Source: Nitrobacter winogradskyi (GTDB lineage: Bacteria > Pseudomonadota > Alphaproteobacteria > Rhizobiales > Xanthobacteraceae). Taken from it: 63,360 nucleotides of DNA. The translations under genes and the position numbers were made by a program. Each line of letters begins with the position of its first letter. Position 1 is the first letter of the stretch. Shown here piece after piece: positions 19,068-28,086 of the stretch. Location of the stretch: NCBI RefSeq assembly GCF_006539545.1, contig NZ_BJNF01000046.1, positions 1-63,360 on the forward strand, in the 5' to 3' direction. The notes under the pieces are model-generated. The model searched no databases. It had not been told where the DNA came from and saw only the letters and a list, made by a program, of their open reading frames with translations.

Positions 19068-19241
19068 TCAACTATGGTGATCCTGCGCGCGAAGCCGCTG
19101 CACCAGCAACTGAAGCCGGAGAGGGAGTTCCGATTCCTCCGGCCGCATGTCCGTCCGCAACCGTTCGCTGATCGCTCTCGCGACCACGTTGCTCGTTTGC
19201 GGATCAATCCGGTCGGCGCTTTCGGCGGTTCGGTCGTGCAT
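19068..19241 (-). CDS. Small basic protein of 57 residues, weakly NepR-like
   Basis: This short frame has not the look of noise. It starts at the only in-frame start (ATG 19241) after an upstream TGA and ends at TGA 19068. It has a strongly GC third-position bias. It encodes a hydrophilic head and an amphipathic helical core: AISERLRTDMRPEE then SELPLRLQLLVQRLR. The spacing of I-x3-LR, E-x-P, R and LL resembles the core of NepR anti-sigma factors (IG..LR..Y.....EPVPDRF..LL), but the match is short and could be chance. No strong ribosome-binding site is visible. It lies upstream of and co-directional with the ABC-F gene. Function unknown. Confidence 0.5.
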   Translation of the reverse strand: MHDRTAESADRIDPQTSNVVARAISERLRTDMRPEESELPLRLQLLVQRLRAQDHHS

Positions 19242-19471
19242 TTCAGTTCCGTGTCCTACGGACGTGAGTCGGGTATTTCACTTCTGATCCAGGCAGAAGC
19301 GAAACTGCTCTGGGTTGTTAAGTCCCGGAGCGGAAAATTGTTTCGGGGTATGCCTCTCGGGTGCGGAATCTTCAAGTCCGAAGATCGCGGCCGGTGTGGA
19401 AATCAGTCATTCAACGGGCCGGGGTCTTTGACATCGAGCAGGCTTGGGGCGGGCCGCGCCGATCATTTCAG
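19242..19471. other. Gap with decayed family A repeat
   Basis: About 230 bases after the M23 peptidase gene. A remnant of the repeat hairpin (CACTTCTGATC-N3-GCAGAAGCGAA) lies at about 19279-19302. I see no other gene or clear signal. Confidence 0.4.
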
Positions 19472-20836
19472 TCAGCCATTGTTCAAGCGGGTGCCTGCTC
19501 GCAGGAATTTCTGAGGATCGACAGCTTCCCCGTCGATCCTTGTTTCATAATGCAGGTGCGGCCCCGTCGAACGGCCCGTCGAGCCGACCTCGCCGACCAT
19601 CTGTCCGGCCTTGACGGACTGGCCAACCTTCACATTGATCGCGGAAAGATGCCCGTAGCGGGTGGACAGGCCATTGCCATGATCCACCTCGACCATCCGG
19701 CCATAACCACCCGTCCAGTTCGCGGTGGTGACCTTTCCGTTCGCCGTCGCACGTGCGGCCGCTCCCGTTGCGGCGCGAAAATCGAGCCCGGTATGCATCG
19801 CCGGCCGCCCAACGAACGGATCGACGCGAACACCGAAACCGGAGGTGAATTCAAGCTCGCCCGTGACCGGCTTGCGATAGGGAACAATGGCGAGAGCCCG
19901 GTCGAACCGATCGATCTGCGCCCGTGTCAGGTTGACGCGGTGAAGCTGGCGCTCAAAGGGATCGGCATCGGATCGTAGCCTGACCGGCACATAGGGCCCG
20001 CCCGTGCCGGGATTCGACGCGGCCGCCATTCTCGCGACACTCAGTCCGAGATCGGAAAACACGCTACGCATCCGCCGCAGGCGGGAATCCATGCCGTCCG
20101 CGATCGCGTTCAACTCGGCGACCTGCCAGCTTTCGACCCGATCGAGCGAGGATTCCAGTCGCATCAGCCTGTTGACCTCGCCGGTGAGGTTCATGAGCGG
20201 AACCGGTTTGGGACGGGCGTCGGCCGGATCACGAGAGTCGAGCGCCGCGCCGCGATCGGGCATCTCGAAGCCGGCGGCGTCGTTGATCGGAGATGGCTTG
20301 TCGGCCCGCGACGGGCCTGTATCGGTGTCGTTTCCCGTTTTTTGCGCCGTCCCTTTGATCGAACCCGTCACTGAAACATCGGATATGGCATTCAGGGCAC
20401 CGGCGCGGGATTCAAGCAACGCCTGACGGCGCATGATCCCGTCGAGCTTTCTTTCGAACTGTTCCTGATCGAGCAATTGACGGCTGGTGGTGCGGTCGAC
20501 ACGCGAGCGCAATTCGGCAATGCGATCCTCGTAGGCGTATTGCATTTCAGCCTGCCGCGCGAGGAGCCGCGTCAGCACATCATCGCGAAAGGCAAAATAC
20601 GTCGCCGTCGCGGCCGACCAGACCCCGAGCAGCGTGACCGTTCCGACCGCGATCCAGAACACGACCGGGCCAAACCGAACCTGTCGGCCGCCATGAGCGA
20701 AGGTGTAGCCGCTCCGTTTCTCCGGCACGCCCGACGACAAGCCTGCCGCGGCACGGCGGGACGGACTTCGATCGTGTTTGTGAGCGTGAGCGCGCTGCGG
20801 CGGATACTCGACACACTGACTGGAACGGTACGACAT
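19472..20836 (-). CDS. Membrane-anchored M23 (LytM) peptidoglycan endopeptidase
   Basis: M23 enzymes cut peptide cross-links in peptidoglycan or, when degenerate, activate amidases. The protein is about 454 residues. It has a basic cytoplasmic N-terminus, one membrane helix (about 58-80), a long coiled-coil region (about 85-260) and a C-terminal M23 domain. The zinc ligands are visible: H-T-G-L-D-F (HxxxD) and the H-L-H of GPHLHYE, so it is likely catalytically active. I prefer the ATG at 20836, which follows AGGAG at good spacing, over the GTG at 20842. Architecture resembles rhizobial envelope-growth endopeptidases such as RgsM-type proteins (inference). Confidence 0.9.
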   Translation of the reverse strand: MSYRSSQCVEYPPQRAHAHKHDRSPSRRAAAGLSSGVPEKRSGYTFAHGGRQVRFGPVVFWIAVGTVTLLGVWSAATATYFAFRDDVLTRLLARQAEMQYAYEDRIAELRSRVDRTTSRQLLDQEQFERKLDGIMRRQALLESRAGALNAISDVSVTGSIKGTAQKTGNDTDTGPSRADKPSPINDAAGFEMPDRGAALDSRDPADARPKPVPLMNLTGEVNRLMRLESSLDRVESWQVAELNAIADGMDSRLRRMRSVFSDLGLSVARMAAASNPGTGGPYVPVRLRSDADPFERQLHRVNLTRAQIDRFDRALAIVPYRKPVTGELEFTSGFGVRVDPFVGRPAMHTGLDFRAATGAAARATANGKVTTANWTGGYGRMVEVDHGNGLSTRYGHLSAINVKVGQSVKAGQMVGEVGSTGRSTGPHLHYETRIDGEAVDPQKFLRAGTRLNNG

Positions 20837-20936
20837 CGACACTCCTGTGCCGACCGAAAACCGAGTTCCAGGCGGCTCAACTTCGATGCTGATTGGAACC
20901 GTTCATGGTTAATTTTCGGAAAACGGCCATGCGGCT

Positions 20937-21566
20937 TCACAGTTCGCGCGCGGCCGAGAGCACCTCGTCGGCGTGACCTTCAACCTTGACCTTGCACCAG
21001 ATACGAGCGATCCGTCCCGCCTCATCCACCAGTACCGTTGTGCGAAGAACGCCAAGGAAAGTCTTGCCGTACATGGATTTTTCACCCCACGCACCATACG
21101 CCTCCAGCATGTCGCGCTTTTCGTCCGATATCAGAGGAATGGACAGCTTGTGCTTGTTTCGGAACGATTGCTGTGCCTTTAAGGGATCGGCCGATACGCC
21201 GATCACCGCCGTTCCACTGGCGGCGAAATCTGTCGCTAGCCGGGTGAAGTCTATCGCCTCCCTGGTGCAGCCCGGCGTGCCCGCGCGCGGATAGAAAAAG
21301 ATCACGAGCTTCCTTCCCGCGAGATCAGCAAGCGAAACCAGCGCGCCGTCTTCCCTGGGAAGGCTGAAGGGCGGGGCCGGGGAGCCTTCCACGAGCCCGG
21401 CGGCTTGAGAGGCCGGCGGAGCGGGGCGCGGTTTGGATTTTCCGGTCGCTGCCAGGGAGGGTGACGGGCCGGCCTCGCGAGCCCGTTCCGTGTGACTGAC
21501 GGTCGGAGCCCGCACCGTTCCCGAACTGTCGGTTTTCGAGGATTTCTTGCGTATCTTCTTGGACAT
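20937..21566 (-). CDS. bcp: Bcp/PrxQ-type thiol peroxidase with N-terminal extension
   Basis: This enzyme reduces hydroperoxides at a reactive cysteine. The 209-residue protein has the peroxidatic Cys100 in FFYPRAGTPGCT, as in the Bcp family. In E. coli Bcp a resolving cysteine follows five residues later, and here that position is Ile105. The only other cysteine is Cys191 near the end. Residues 1-57 form a Lys/Ser/Pro-rich extension, probably disordered, not seen in compact (about 155-residue) Bcp proteins. The start at 21566 gives the basic MSKKIRKKSSK opening; in-frame sequence further upstream is not convincing. Confidence 0.9.
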   Translation of the reverse strand: MSKKIRKKSSKTDSSGTVRAPTVSHTERAREAGPSPSLAATGKSKPRPAPPASQAAGLVEGSPAPPFSLPREDGALVSLADLAGRKLVIFFYPRAGTPGCTREAIDFTRLATDFAASGTAVIGVSADPLKAQQSFRNKHKLSIPLISDEKRDMLEAYGAWGEKSMYGKTFLGVLRTTVLVDEAGRIARIWCKVKVEGHADEVLSAAREL

Positions 21567-21786
21567 ACGCCTTCCTTTCGTCGTTTTCCAACGCTCATTA
21601 TCCGTTATGATTGCTGCGGATGCCGAGGACGAATCGGTCAGACTGCCGCCGCCATGATTGCGGCCGCGGGTACGGTTACAAGGGATTCGACGGATTGTCC
21701 GCCCCGCATCACAGGAACGTTCGTCCGGACGCGGCGTGCGGACCGATGAGAGCGAAAGCTCCGGACCAAGCCGGCACCGAGAGGCA

Positions 21787-24700
21787 ATGACTAAAAGCAC
21801 GCCGACACGAGATCCAAATCTGCACGGCGGCCGTCATGTCTCGCAGAGAGAGGTCGCCGGATGGGATGAGGACGACGACGAACTCCACAGCCGCCGCGTA
21901 CGTCGGTTACTGTCGCGATCGGATTCGCGGTTCCACAGGGCCGGCGACCGATTCGTAAGGTTCAAAAACTGGCTGACGGGAGAACGCTGGGTCAAACGGC
22001 TGGCGGTCGCCTTTCTGGTTCTGTCGGTCACGTTCGCAGGGGGGTTCGGTGCGCTCTGGTGGCGCCTCGGCGCTGGCCCCCTCAATCTCGACATGATGAC
22101 GCCATGGCTTGTCAGCGCGATCGAGGGAAACATCGGTCACGACAACACGGTGGAAATCGGCGGCACTCAGATCGAGCGCGCCGGCAGAATTCGTATCGCG
22201 GTCCGTATTCGTGACGTCGTCGTCCGCGATCGCGATCGTGTCGTGATCGCGAGCGCCCCCAAGGCCGAAGTCAAGCTGTCCGGCATAGCGCTGCTGACCG
22301 GCCGGCTGCGCGCGGAAAGTCTGGATCTGGTCGACGCCGAGCTTGCGGTCCGGATTACGCCGGACGGCCAGGTCACCGTTTCCACAGGCGACAACGCCAA
22401 GCCGCTTGCCACAGGCGTCGCGCCGCCCCTGCGATCCGGCCTGCCATCGACGGTCGTTCCCTCGGAAACGTCGTCCCCCCCACAAGCGACGCAGCAACTC
22501 TCCGACTCCCCGGCCGCGGCGCCGGCGGTCTCGGAAAGCAGCGGCAACGCAGGCGCCTTGTTGGCGGGACTGGAATGGCTCGACGGCCTCGGCGTAAGAG
22601 GACTCGATGGCCAGAATCTCAACGAGATTGGTCTGAAGAACGGGACACTGGTGGTTGATGACCAGCAGCGCGGCAACCGTTGGAGCTTTAGCAACATCAG
22701 CCTGAGCCTTCGCCGGCCGAGCGCGGGCGGAGTCGCGTTCACTGTCAGCGAAGGCGGCAGCAAGGAATGGTCGCTTCATGTCGCGGTCGGGCCGCCCGCG
22801 AATGGCGTTCGTCCGATTGAATTCCGCGCCGCGGGAATTCCAGCGAAGACCGTTTTGCTGGCTCTTCGCATCAAGGATCTCACTTACAGCGCCGACATGC
22901 CGCTCAGCGGCGAACTGAAGGGTGAAATCGGTCGCGACGGCCTGCCTACTTATCTCCGCGGCAATCTTTTCGCGGGCAAGGGCACGATCATCGATTCCGA
23001 CACGCCGGATTATCCCATGGCGATCGATCAGATCGAGATAAACGTGGAATGGGATTCGGGACGGCGGGTGCTCCTGGCGCCGTTCAAGATCGTGTCCGGC
23101 GAGAACCGAATTACGCTGCTCGCCCGTCTCCAGCCTCCGAATGGCAATGTTCCTGACTGGCAGATGGGTTTGAGCGGCGGCACCATCGTACTTGCCGGCT
23201 CCGATGGCGAAGCGCCTCTGATCTTCAACCGCATTGCGGTCGGCCTGCGTTTCGACACCGAGCACAGGCAGGCCATTCTGACCCAGGCCGATATCAGCAA
23301 CGGCGAGATCGGCATCGCGGGCACCGGCAGCATCGACTATTCGGATGCGCCGCGCCTGAAACTGGGCTTCGCCGGGACGCCGATGTCCGCCGCCGCCCTC
23401 AAGAGCATATGGCCGGTTGTGATCGTGCCGGAGTTGCGCGAATGGGTTATCGGGCGAATTAAACGAGGCTTTCTCAAGCGCATTGAAATCGGCGTGAATT
23501 CGCCGCTTCACAATCTGTCGCGTCGCGGACCGCCGATGCCGGATGACGGGCTTTCGGTTGATATCGTCGCCGACAATGTGACGATCTATCCCGTTGATGA
23601 ATTACCCCTGGTCCACGACGCCGGCTTGAAGGCGCGGGTGACAGGAAGAACGGCGACGGTAACGATCGAGCAGGCCGTCACCGACACTCCGTCGGGCCGA
23701 AGGCTCAACATTTCCGACGTCGTTTTCGAAGTGCCCGATATGGCGCCCAAACCCTCACCGGCAAAGGTGAGATTCAGAATAGACGGTCCGGTTCCCGCAG
23801 CCGCCGAGATTCTCGTCTCGGATCGCCTCAACGAATTCACCGATAATCTGATCGATCCCAACTCCAGCAAGGGAACAGTCGCGGCACAGATCGCCTTGGG
23901 GCTGCCGCTCACGCGACAGATCACCAAGGAGGACACTACCTATTCCATCACCGCCGATCTCACGGGTTTTGCCGCCGACCGGCTGGTCATGAATCAGAAG
24001 CTTGAAGCGAGCGCGCTGAAGGTCACCGCCAACAACGAGGGGTATCACGTCAAGGGCGACGTCAAGATCAACGGCCAGCCGGCATCGCTGGACTACCGCA
24101 AGCCGGCGAATGGCGATGCGGACATCAAGTTGCAGGCCACGCTGGATGATGCGAGCCGCGCGAAACTCGGCATCGATCTCGGCGCGGGAGCGACCGGTTC
24201 GATTCCCGTCAAGCTGGCCGGGAAGATCGGCAGCAACAGGGATAATAAATTCGCCGTCGATGCCGATCTCACATCCTTGAAACTCGACAACGTTTTGCCC
24301 GGCTGGGTCAAGCTGCCGGGAAAGTCAGGACACGCGACGTTCAATGTGGTGCAGAAAGCGCAATCCACGCGCCTGGAAGACATCATCGTCGATGGCAGCG
24401 GCGTGACGATAAAGGGATCTCTGGAACTCGATCAGAACAGCGATCTGGTGAATGTGAATTTCCCGGTTTACGCGCCGTCGGAAGGTGACCGGGCTTCTCT
24501 GAAGGCCGAGCGAAACGCTGACGGCGTATTGAAGGTCGTCATGCGCGGCGACGTGTTCGACGGTCGCGGCTTTCTCAAATCGGCGATCTCGGGCAAGCAG
24601 GCCGACGCCAGAAGCAAGTCGAAGAGCATCGATTTCGACATCGACCTGAAGATCGGAGCCGTCGCCGGATTTTACGGCGAAGCCATCCGCAGCGCGGATG

Positions 24701-25419
24701 TGAAGATGGCCCAGCGTAACGGGTCGGTTCGCAGCCTCGCCATGACCGGCAAGATCGGCCGCAATACACCCCTGACAGGCAATCTGCGCGGCCGTCCGCA
24801 GGGTCGCGACGTGGTTCTGATCGAGACAGACGACGCGGGCGCATTCTTCCGCTTTACCGATACCTACGGAAAGATGTTTGGCGGTCAGCTCGTGCTGGCC
24901 ATGGACCCGCCGACCGCCGAGGCGCGGGCCAAGCAGGGATTGATCAATGTTCGGGATTTCACCATCAAGGGAGAATCCGCTCTGGATCGCGCCGCGGCGG
25001 GTGGCCCCCGAACCGCACAGAACGGTATTTCGTTCTCGCGTCTGCGCGCGGAATTCAGCCGGCAGAACGGGCAACTCACGGTCCGCGATGGCGTCGTCAA
25101 GGGTCCGACGATCGGCGCGACCATCGAGGGGCGGATCGACTATCCCGCCAACGAGGTTCGCATGAGCGGCACCTTCGTTCCGATGTACGGGCTCAACAAC
25201 ATCTTTGGACAGCTTCCGGTTGTCGGACTCATCCTTGGGGGCGGCAGCGACGAGGGATTGATCGGCGTGACTTATGAGGTGGTGGGAACACCGGGACAAC
25301 CGCAACTGCGCATCAACCCGATCTCGGCCATGGCTCCCGGACTGGTGCGCAAGATTTTTGAGTTCCAGACGGGACGAACAGCCAACCAGATCGAGTTTCC
25401 GGCAACGAGCGGGAACTGA
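21787..25419 (+). CDS. Giant AsmA-like / DUF3971 (YhdP-type) membrane-anchored protein
   Basis: AsmA-like proteins of this size are thought to bridge the inner and outer membranes and carry phospholipids in a beta-groove. The 1210-residue protein has a charged cytoplasmic head, one membrane helix (about 70-91), then a long beta-rich periplasmic region with repeated amphipathic strands. The C-terminal AsmA_2-type end (SRQNGQLTVRDGVVKGPTIG..., then VPMYGLNNIFGQLPVVG) is characteristic. Residues about 220-285 are a Pro/Ser/Ala-rich insertion, probably disordered. The start at 21787 is the first ATG in good coding sequence. It is divergent from bcp and convergent with tyrS. Confidence 0.88.
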   Translation: MTKSTPTRDPNLHGGRHVSQREVAGWDEDDDELHSRRVRRLLSRSDSRFHRAGDRFVRFKNWLTGERWVKRLAVAFLVLSVTFAGGFGALWWRLGAGPLNLDMMTPWLVSAIEGNIGHDNTVEIGGTQIERAGRIRIAVRIRDVVVRDRDRVVIASAPKAEVKLSGIALLTGRLRAESLDLVDAELAVRITPDGQVTVSTGDNAKPLATGVAPPLRSGLPSTVVPSETSSPPQATQQLSDSPAAAPAVSESSGNAGALLAGLEWLDGLGVRGLDGQNLNEIGLKNGTLVVDDQQRGNRWSFSNISLSLRRPSAGGVAFTVSEGGSKEWSLHVAVGPPANGVRPIEFRAAGIPAKTVLLALRIKDLTYSADMPLSGELKGEIGRDGLPTYLRGNLFAGKGTIIDSDTPDYPMAIDQIEINVEWDSGRRVLLAPFKIVSGENRITLLARLQPPNGNVPDWQMGLSGGTIVLAGSDGEAPLIFNRIAVGLRFDTEHRQAILTQADISNGEIGIAGTGSIDYSDAPRLKLGFAGTPMSAAALKSIWPVVIVPELREWVIGRIKRGFLKRIEIGVNSPLHNLSRRGPPMPDDGLSVDIVADNVTIYPVDELPLVHDAGLKARVTGRTATVTIEQAVTDTPSGRRLNISDVVFEVPDMAPKPSPAKVRFRIDGPVPAAAEILVSDRLNEFTDNLIDPNSSKGTVAAQIALGLPLTRQITKEDTTYSITADLTGFAADRLVMNQKLEASALKVTANNEGYHVKGDVKINGQPASLDYRKPANGDADIKLQATLDDASRAKLGIDLGAGATGSIPVKLAGKIGSNRDNKFAVDADLTSLKLDNVLPGWVKLPGKSGHATFNVVQKAQSTRLEDIIVDGSGVTIKGSLELDQNSDLVNVNFPVYAPSEGDRASLKAERNADGVLKVVMRGDVFDGRGFLKSAISGKQADARSKSKSIDFDIDLKIGAVAGFYGEAIRSADVKMAQRNGSVRSLAMTGKIGRNTPLTGNLRGRPQGRDVVLIETDDAGAFFRFTDTYGKMFGGQLVLAMDPPTAEARAKQGLINVRDFTIKGESALDRAAAGGPRTAQNGISFSRLRAEFSRQNGQLTVRDGVVKGPTIGATIEGRIDYPANEVRMSGTFVPMYGLNNIFGQLPVVGLILGGGSDEGLIGVTYEVVGTPGQPQLRINPISAMAPGLVRKIFEFQTGRTANQIEFPATSGN

Positions 25420-25443
25420 ACGCCATAGCGTTCTCCGGACGTG

Positions 25444-26697
25444 CTATGCGGGCCGCAGCAGGACGTGGCGTTTCTTGCCCATCGAAAGCTTGATCACACC
25501 CTCGGGCGTAAGATGATCCGGCGTCAGCATCATTTTTTCGTCGGCCACGGCGACATCGTTGACGCGAAGGCCACCACCCTTGATCTGGCGGCGCGCTTCG
25601 CCGTTCGAGGCGACAAGGCCCGCCTTCACGAACAGCGCGAGCACACCTGCGCCGTTCGCAAGCTCGCTCCGCGGAATATCCAGCGTGGGAAGACTTTCGG
25701 AAATAGCGCCTTGCTCGAACGTCGTGCGCGCGGTGTCGGCGGCTTTCCCGGCTTCGTCGCGACCATGCAGAAGCGCGGTCGCCTCGGTCGCGAGCACCTT
25801 TTTGGCCTCGTTGATCTCGGCGCCCTGCAACGCGGCCAGCTTCGCGATCTCACCCATCGGCAGGATCGTGAACAGTTTCAGGAATCTGCCGACGTCGGCG
25901 TCCTCGACGTTGCGCCAGTACTGCCAGTAATCGTAGACCGGCAGCATGGCGGCGTTGAGCCAGACCGCGCCCGCCGCGGTCTTGCCCATCTTGGCGCCCG
26001 ACGACGTTGTGAGCAGCGGGCAGGTCAGCGCGTAGAGCTGATGCGTGCCCATGCGGCGGCCAAGATCGACGCCGTTGACGATGTTGCCCCACTGATCCGA
26101 ACCGCCCATTTGCAGGTTGCAGCCGTGGCGGCGCGCCAGTTCCACATAATCGTAGGACTGAAGGATCATGTAATTGAACTCGATGAACGACAACTCCTGC
26201 TCGCGCTCGAGCCGCATCTTCACGCTATCCATCGTGAGCATGCGGTTGATGGAAAAATGCCGGCCGACGTCGCGCAGCATCTCGATATAGTTGAGCCTGG
26301 TGAGCCACTCGGCATTGTCCGTCATGATGGCGTCGTTCTTGCCATCGCCGAAAACGAGGAACTTCGAAAACGTGCCCTTGATCGACTCCTTGTTGGCGTC
26401 GATCTGGTCGTAGCTCAGAATTTTGCGCGTTTCGTCGCGGCCCGACGGATCGCCCACGCGCGTGGTGCCGCCGCCCATCAGGGCGATCGGCTTGTTTCCG
26501 GTCTGTTGCAGCCAGTGCATCATCATGATCGAGAGCAGGTGGCCGACATGCAGCGACGGCGCGGTGCAGTCATAGCCGGTGTAGGCCGTCACCTGATTTT
26601 TGGATGCCAGCGCATCAAGACCTTCGAAATCGGAGCATTGGTGGATAAAGCCCCGTTCCTGAAGCGTGTTGAGAAAATCGGACTTGAAAGCGACCAT
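25444..26697 (-). CDS. tyrS: Tyrosyl-tRNA synthetase
   Basis: This class I synthetase attaches tyrosine to tRNA-Tyr. The 417-residue protein has the HIGH-type motif as SLHVGHLL near residues 47-54, the tyrosine/tRNA-binding [16 protein letters not shown], and the second signature loop as KMGKT (E. coli TyrS has the similar KFGKT, so this is normal). A C-terminal S4 RNA-binding domain starts near 350. It is divergent from anmK, a neighbour pairing seen in several alphaproteobacteria. Confidence 0.96.
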   Translation of the reverse strand: MVAFKSDFLNTLQERGFIHQCSDFEGLDALASKNQVTAYTGYDCTAPSLHVGHLLSIMMMHWLQQTGNKPIALMGGGTTRVGDPSGRDETRKILSYDQIDANKESIKGTFSKFLVFGDGKNDAIMTDNAEWLTRLNYIEMLRDVGRHFSINRMLTMDSVKMRLEREQELSFIEFNYMILQSYDYVELARRHGCNLQMGGSDQWGNIVNGVDLGRRMGTHQLYALTCPLLTTSSGAKMGKTAAGAVWLNAAMLPVYDYWQYWRNVEDADVGRFLKLFTILPMGEIAKLAALQGAEINEAKKVLATEATALLHGRDEAGKAADTARTTFEQGAISESLPTLDIPRSELANGAGVLALFVKAGLVASNGEARRQIKGGGLRVNDVAVADEKMMLTPDHLTPEGVIKLSMGKKRHVLLRPA

Positions 26698-26853
26698 GGC
26701 ACTATAACTCTAATCTCTTGTTCAACTGAACACGCAGCTCAAATTCGGCACAGGATAGCTGTCAGCCGCCGCCCGGTTATACTGCGTGTCAGGTGTGTGC
26801 CATTATAAGAAGCGCGCCTTCGGCACAAGCCGGCCACTGGAGACCAAAGGGCG

Positions 26854-27954
26854 ATGATGACGGCGATCGGCATGATGAGCGGCACCTCGCTTGACGGCGT
26901 TGATGTCGCCTTGATCGAAACCGACGGTGAGCGCGTGACGGCGTTCGGGCCGACAGGCTATCGCCCTTACACAGATGACGAGCGCGGCCTGTTGCGGGAG
27001 GCGCTGGCGGAGGCGGTCAATCTGACGCGGCGCGACGCACGGCCGGGCGTGATCGGCAAGGCCGAGCACGCCGTGACCATGGCGCACGCCGACGCCGTCA
27101 CGTCCTTCCTCGCGCGGAACGGCGTCGGGCGCGAGGATATCGATATCGTCGGTTTTCACGGCCAGACCGTTCTGCATCGGCCGGCGCAGCGGCTGACCGT
27201 GCAGATCGGCGACGCGGACGCGCTGGCGAAAGCGATCCGTGTGCCGGTGATGCATGATTTCCGCGCGGCCGACGTCGCCGCCGGCGGGCAGGGCGCGCCG
27301 TTCGTTCCCGCCTATCATCGCGCGCTGGCGCAGTCGCTCGGCCGCGACGGTCCGACCTGCGTGGTCAATATCGGCGGCGTCTCCAATGTCACCTATATCG
27401 ACGGCGCGGACACCTTGATCGCCTGCGACACCGGACCGGGTAATGCGCTGCTCGATGATTTCATGCTTCGCACGACGGGCGAGCCATTCGACCGCGACGG
27501 CAGGCTGGCGGAGCAGGGCCATCCCGATGCGAGCTGGATCGCAAGCGCCCTGAAACACCCGTTTTTCGCGCTGCCGCCACCCAAATCTCTCGACCGCAAC
27601 GATTTCGCCTCTCTCGTCCTGCCCGATAGGCCGCCAGCCGATGGCGCCGCCACCCTGACGGCGTTTACCGCGGCCGCCATCGCGCGGATCGTTCCGCTGC
27701 TGCCGAAAGCGCCGGAAAGATGGATCGTGGCAGGCGGCGGAGCCCGCAACCCGATCATGCTCGAGATGCTGCGGGAAAAATGTGCCCCTGCGGCTGTCGA
27801 GCGGGCCGATGCGCTCGGCTGGTCGATTGACGCGATGGAGGCGCAGGCCTTCGGCTATCTCGCGGCGCGTGGCCTGAAAGGCTTGCCCCTGAGCTATCCG
27901 GCGACCACCGGGGTGCCGGTACCGATGACCGGCGGCGTGGTCGCGCGGCCCTAG
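26854..27954 (+). CDS. anmK: Anhydro-N-acetylmuramic acid kinase
   Basis: AnmK phosphorylates and opens 1,6-anhydro-MurNAc during peptidoglycan recycling, giving MurNAc-6-phosphate. The 366-residue protein has the ATP-binding GMMSGTSLDGVD at its N-terminus. The conserved GFHGQTVLHRP, NIGGVSNVTY, CDTGPGNALLDD and VAGGGARNPIML motifs are all present. Together with mltG, the MltB-like transglycosylase and the M23 enzyme it makes the window rich in cell-wall turnover genes. Its TAG stop lies inside the left arm of the inverted repeat that follows. Confidence 0.95.
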   Translation: MMTAIGMMSGTSLDGVDVALIETDGERVTAFGPTGYRPYTDDERGLLREALAEAVNLTRRDARPGVIGKAEHAVTMAHADAVTSFLARNGVGREDIDIVGFHGQTVLHRPAQRLTVQIGDADALAKAIRVPVMHDFRAADVAAGGQGAPFVPAYHRALAQSLGRDGPTCVVNIGGVSNVTYIDGADTLIACDTGPGNALLDDFMLRTTGEPFDRDGRLAEQGHPDASWIASALKHPFFALPPPKSLDRNDFASLVLPDRPPADGAATLTAFTAAAIARIVPLLPKAPERWIVAGGGARNPIMLEMLREKCAPAAVERADALGWSIDAMEAQAFGYLAARGLKGLPLSYPATTGVPVPMTGGVVARP

Positions 27955-28004
27955 CGCGTACTCCGCAAAGTGGATGCCGGTTTTGCGATCAGAGTACGCG
28001 CTAG
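27951..28004. repeat. Palindromic repeat (family D) holding the anmK stop codon
   Basis: CTAGCGCGTACTC at 27951-27963 and GAGTACGCGCTAG at 27992-28004 are perfect 13-base inverted arms. The loop contains AAGTGGATGCCGGTTTT, a core shared with the repeat at 49431-49479 and, loosely, with family A. It could also act as a hairpin protecting the anmK mRNA 3' end. Confidence 0.8.
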
Positions 28005-28086
28005 TTATTGGTCGAGAGGATTTTCTTAGCCGGAAAATGCTCTGGCCGCCGTTTGCGATGCTGTGGCAACCTCACAAGCGATGCGG

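Noticed and set aside
18953-19207. N-terminal extension of the ABC-F protein
   Set aside because: The extra 85 residues are Cys/Arg-rich and unlike any ABC-F N-terminus; the frame overlaps the more coding-like 57-codon gene.
21717-21741. Possible EcfG promoter before the AsmA-like gene (GGAAC-N16-CGTG)
   Set aside because: The -10 element differs from CGTT, and the housekeeping nature of the gene does not favour stress control.
21907-23511. Long minus-strand open frame (534 codons) opposite the AsmA-like gene
   Set aside because: It mirrors the codon pattern of the sense gene in GC-rich DNA, has no recognisable domain, and its composition (Arg/His/Asp-rich) is typical of antisense shadows.
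25444-26697. Unusual KMSKS signature in TyrS (KMGKT)
   Set aside because: E. coli-type TyrS proteins normally have KFGKT-like sequences here, so it is not odd.
25441-26808. Plus-strand open frame of 455 codons opposite tyrS
   Set aside because: tyrS is unmistakable on the other strand. The antisense product has no motif and is Arg/His-rich.
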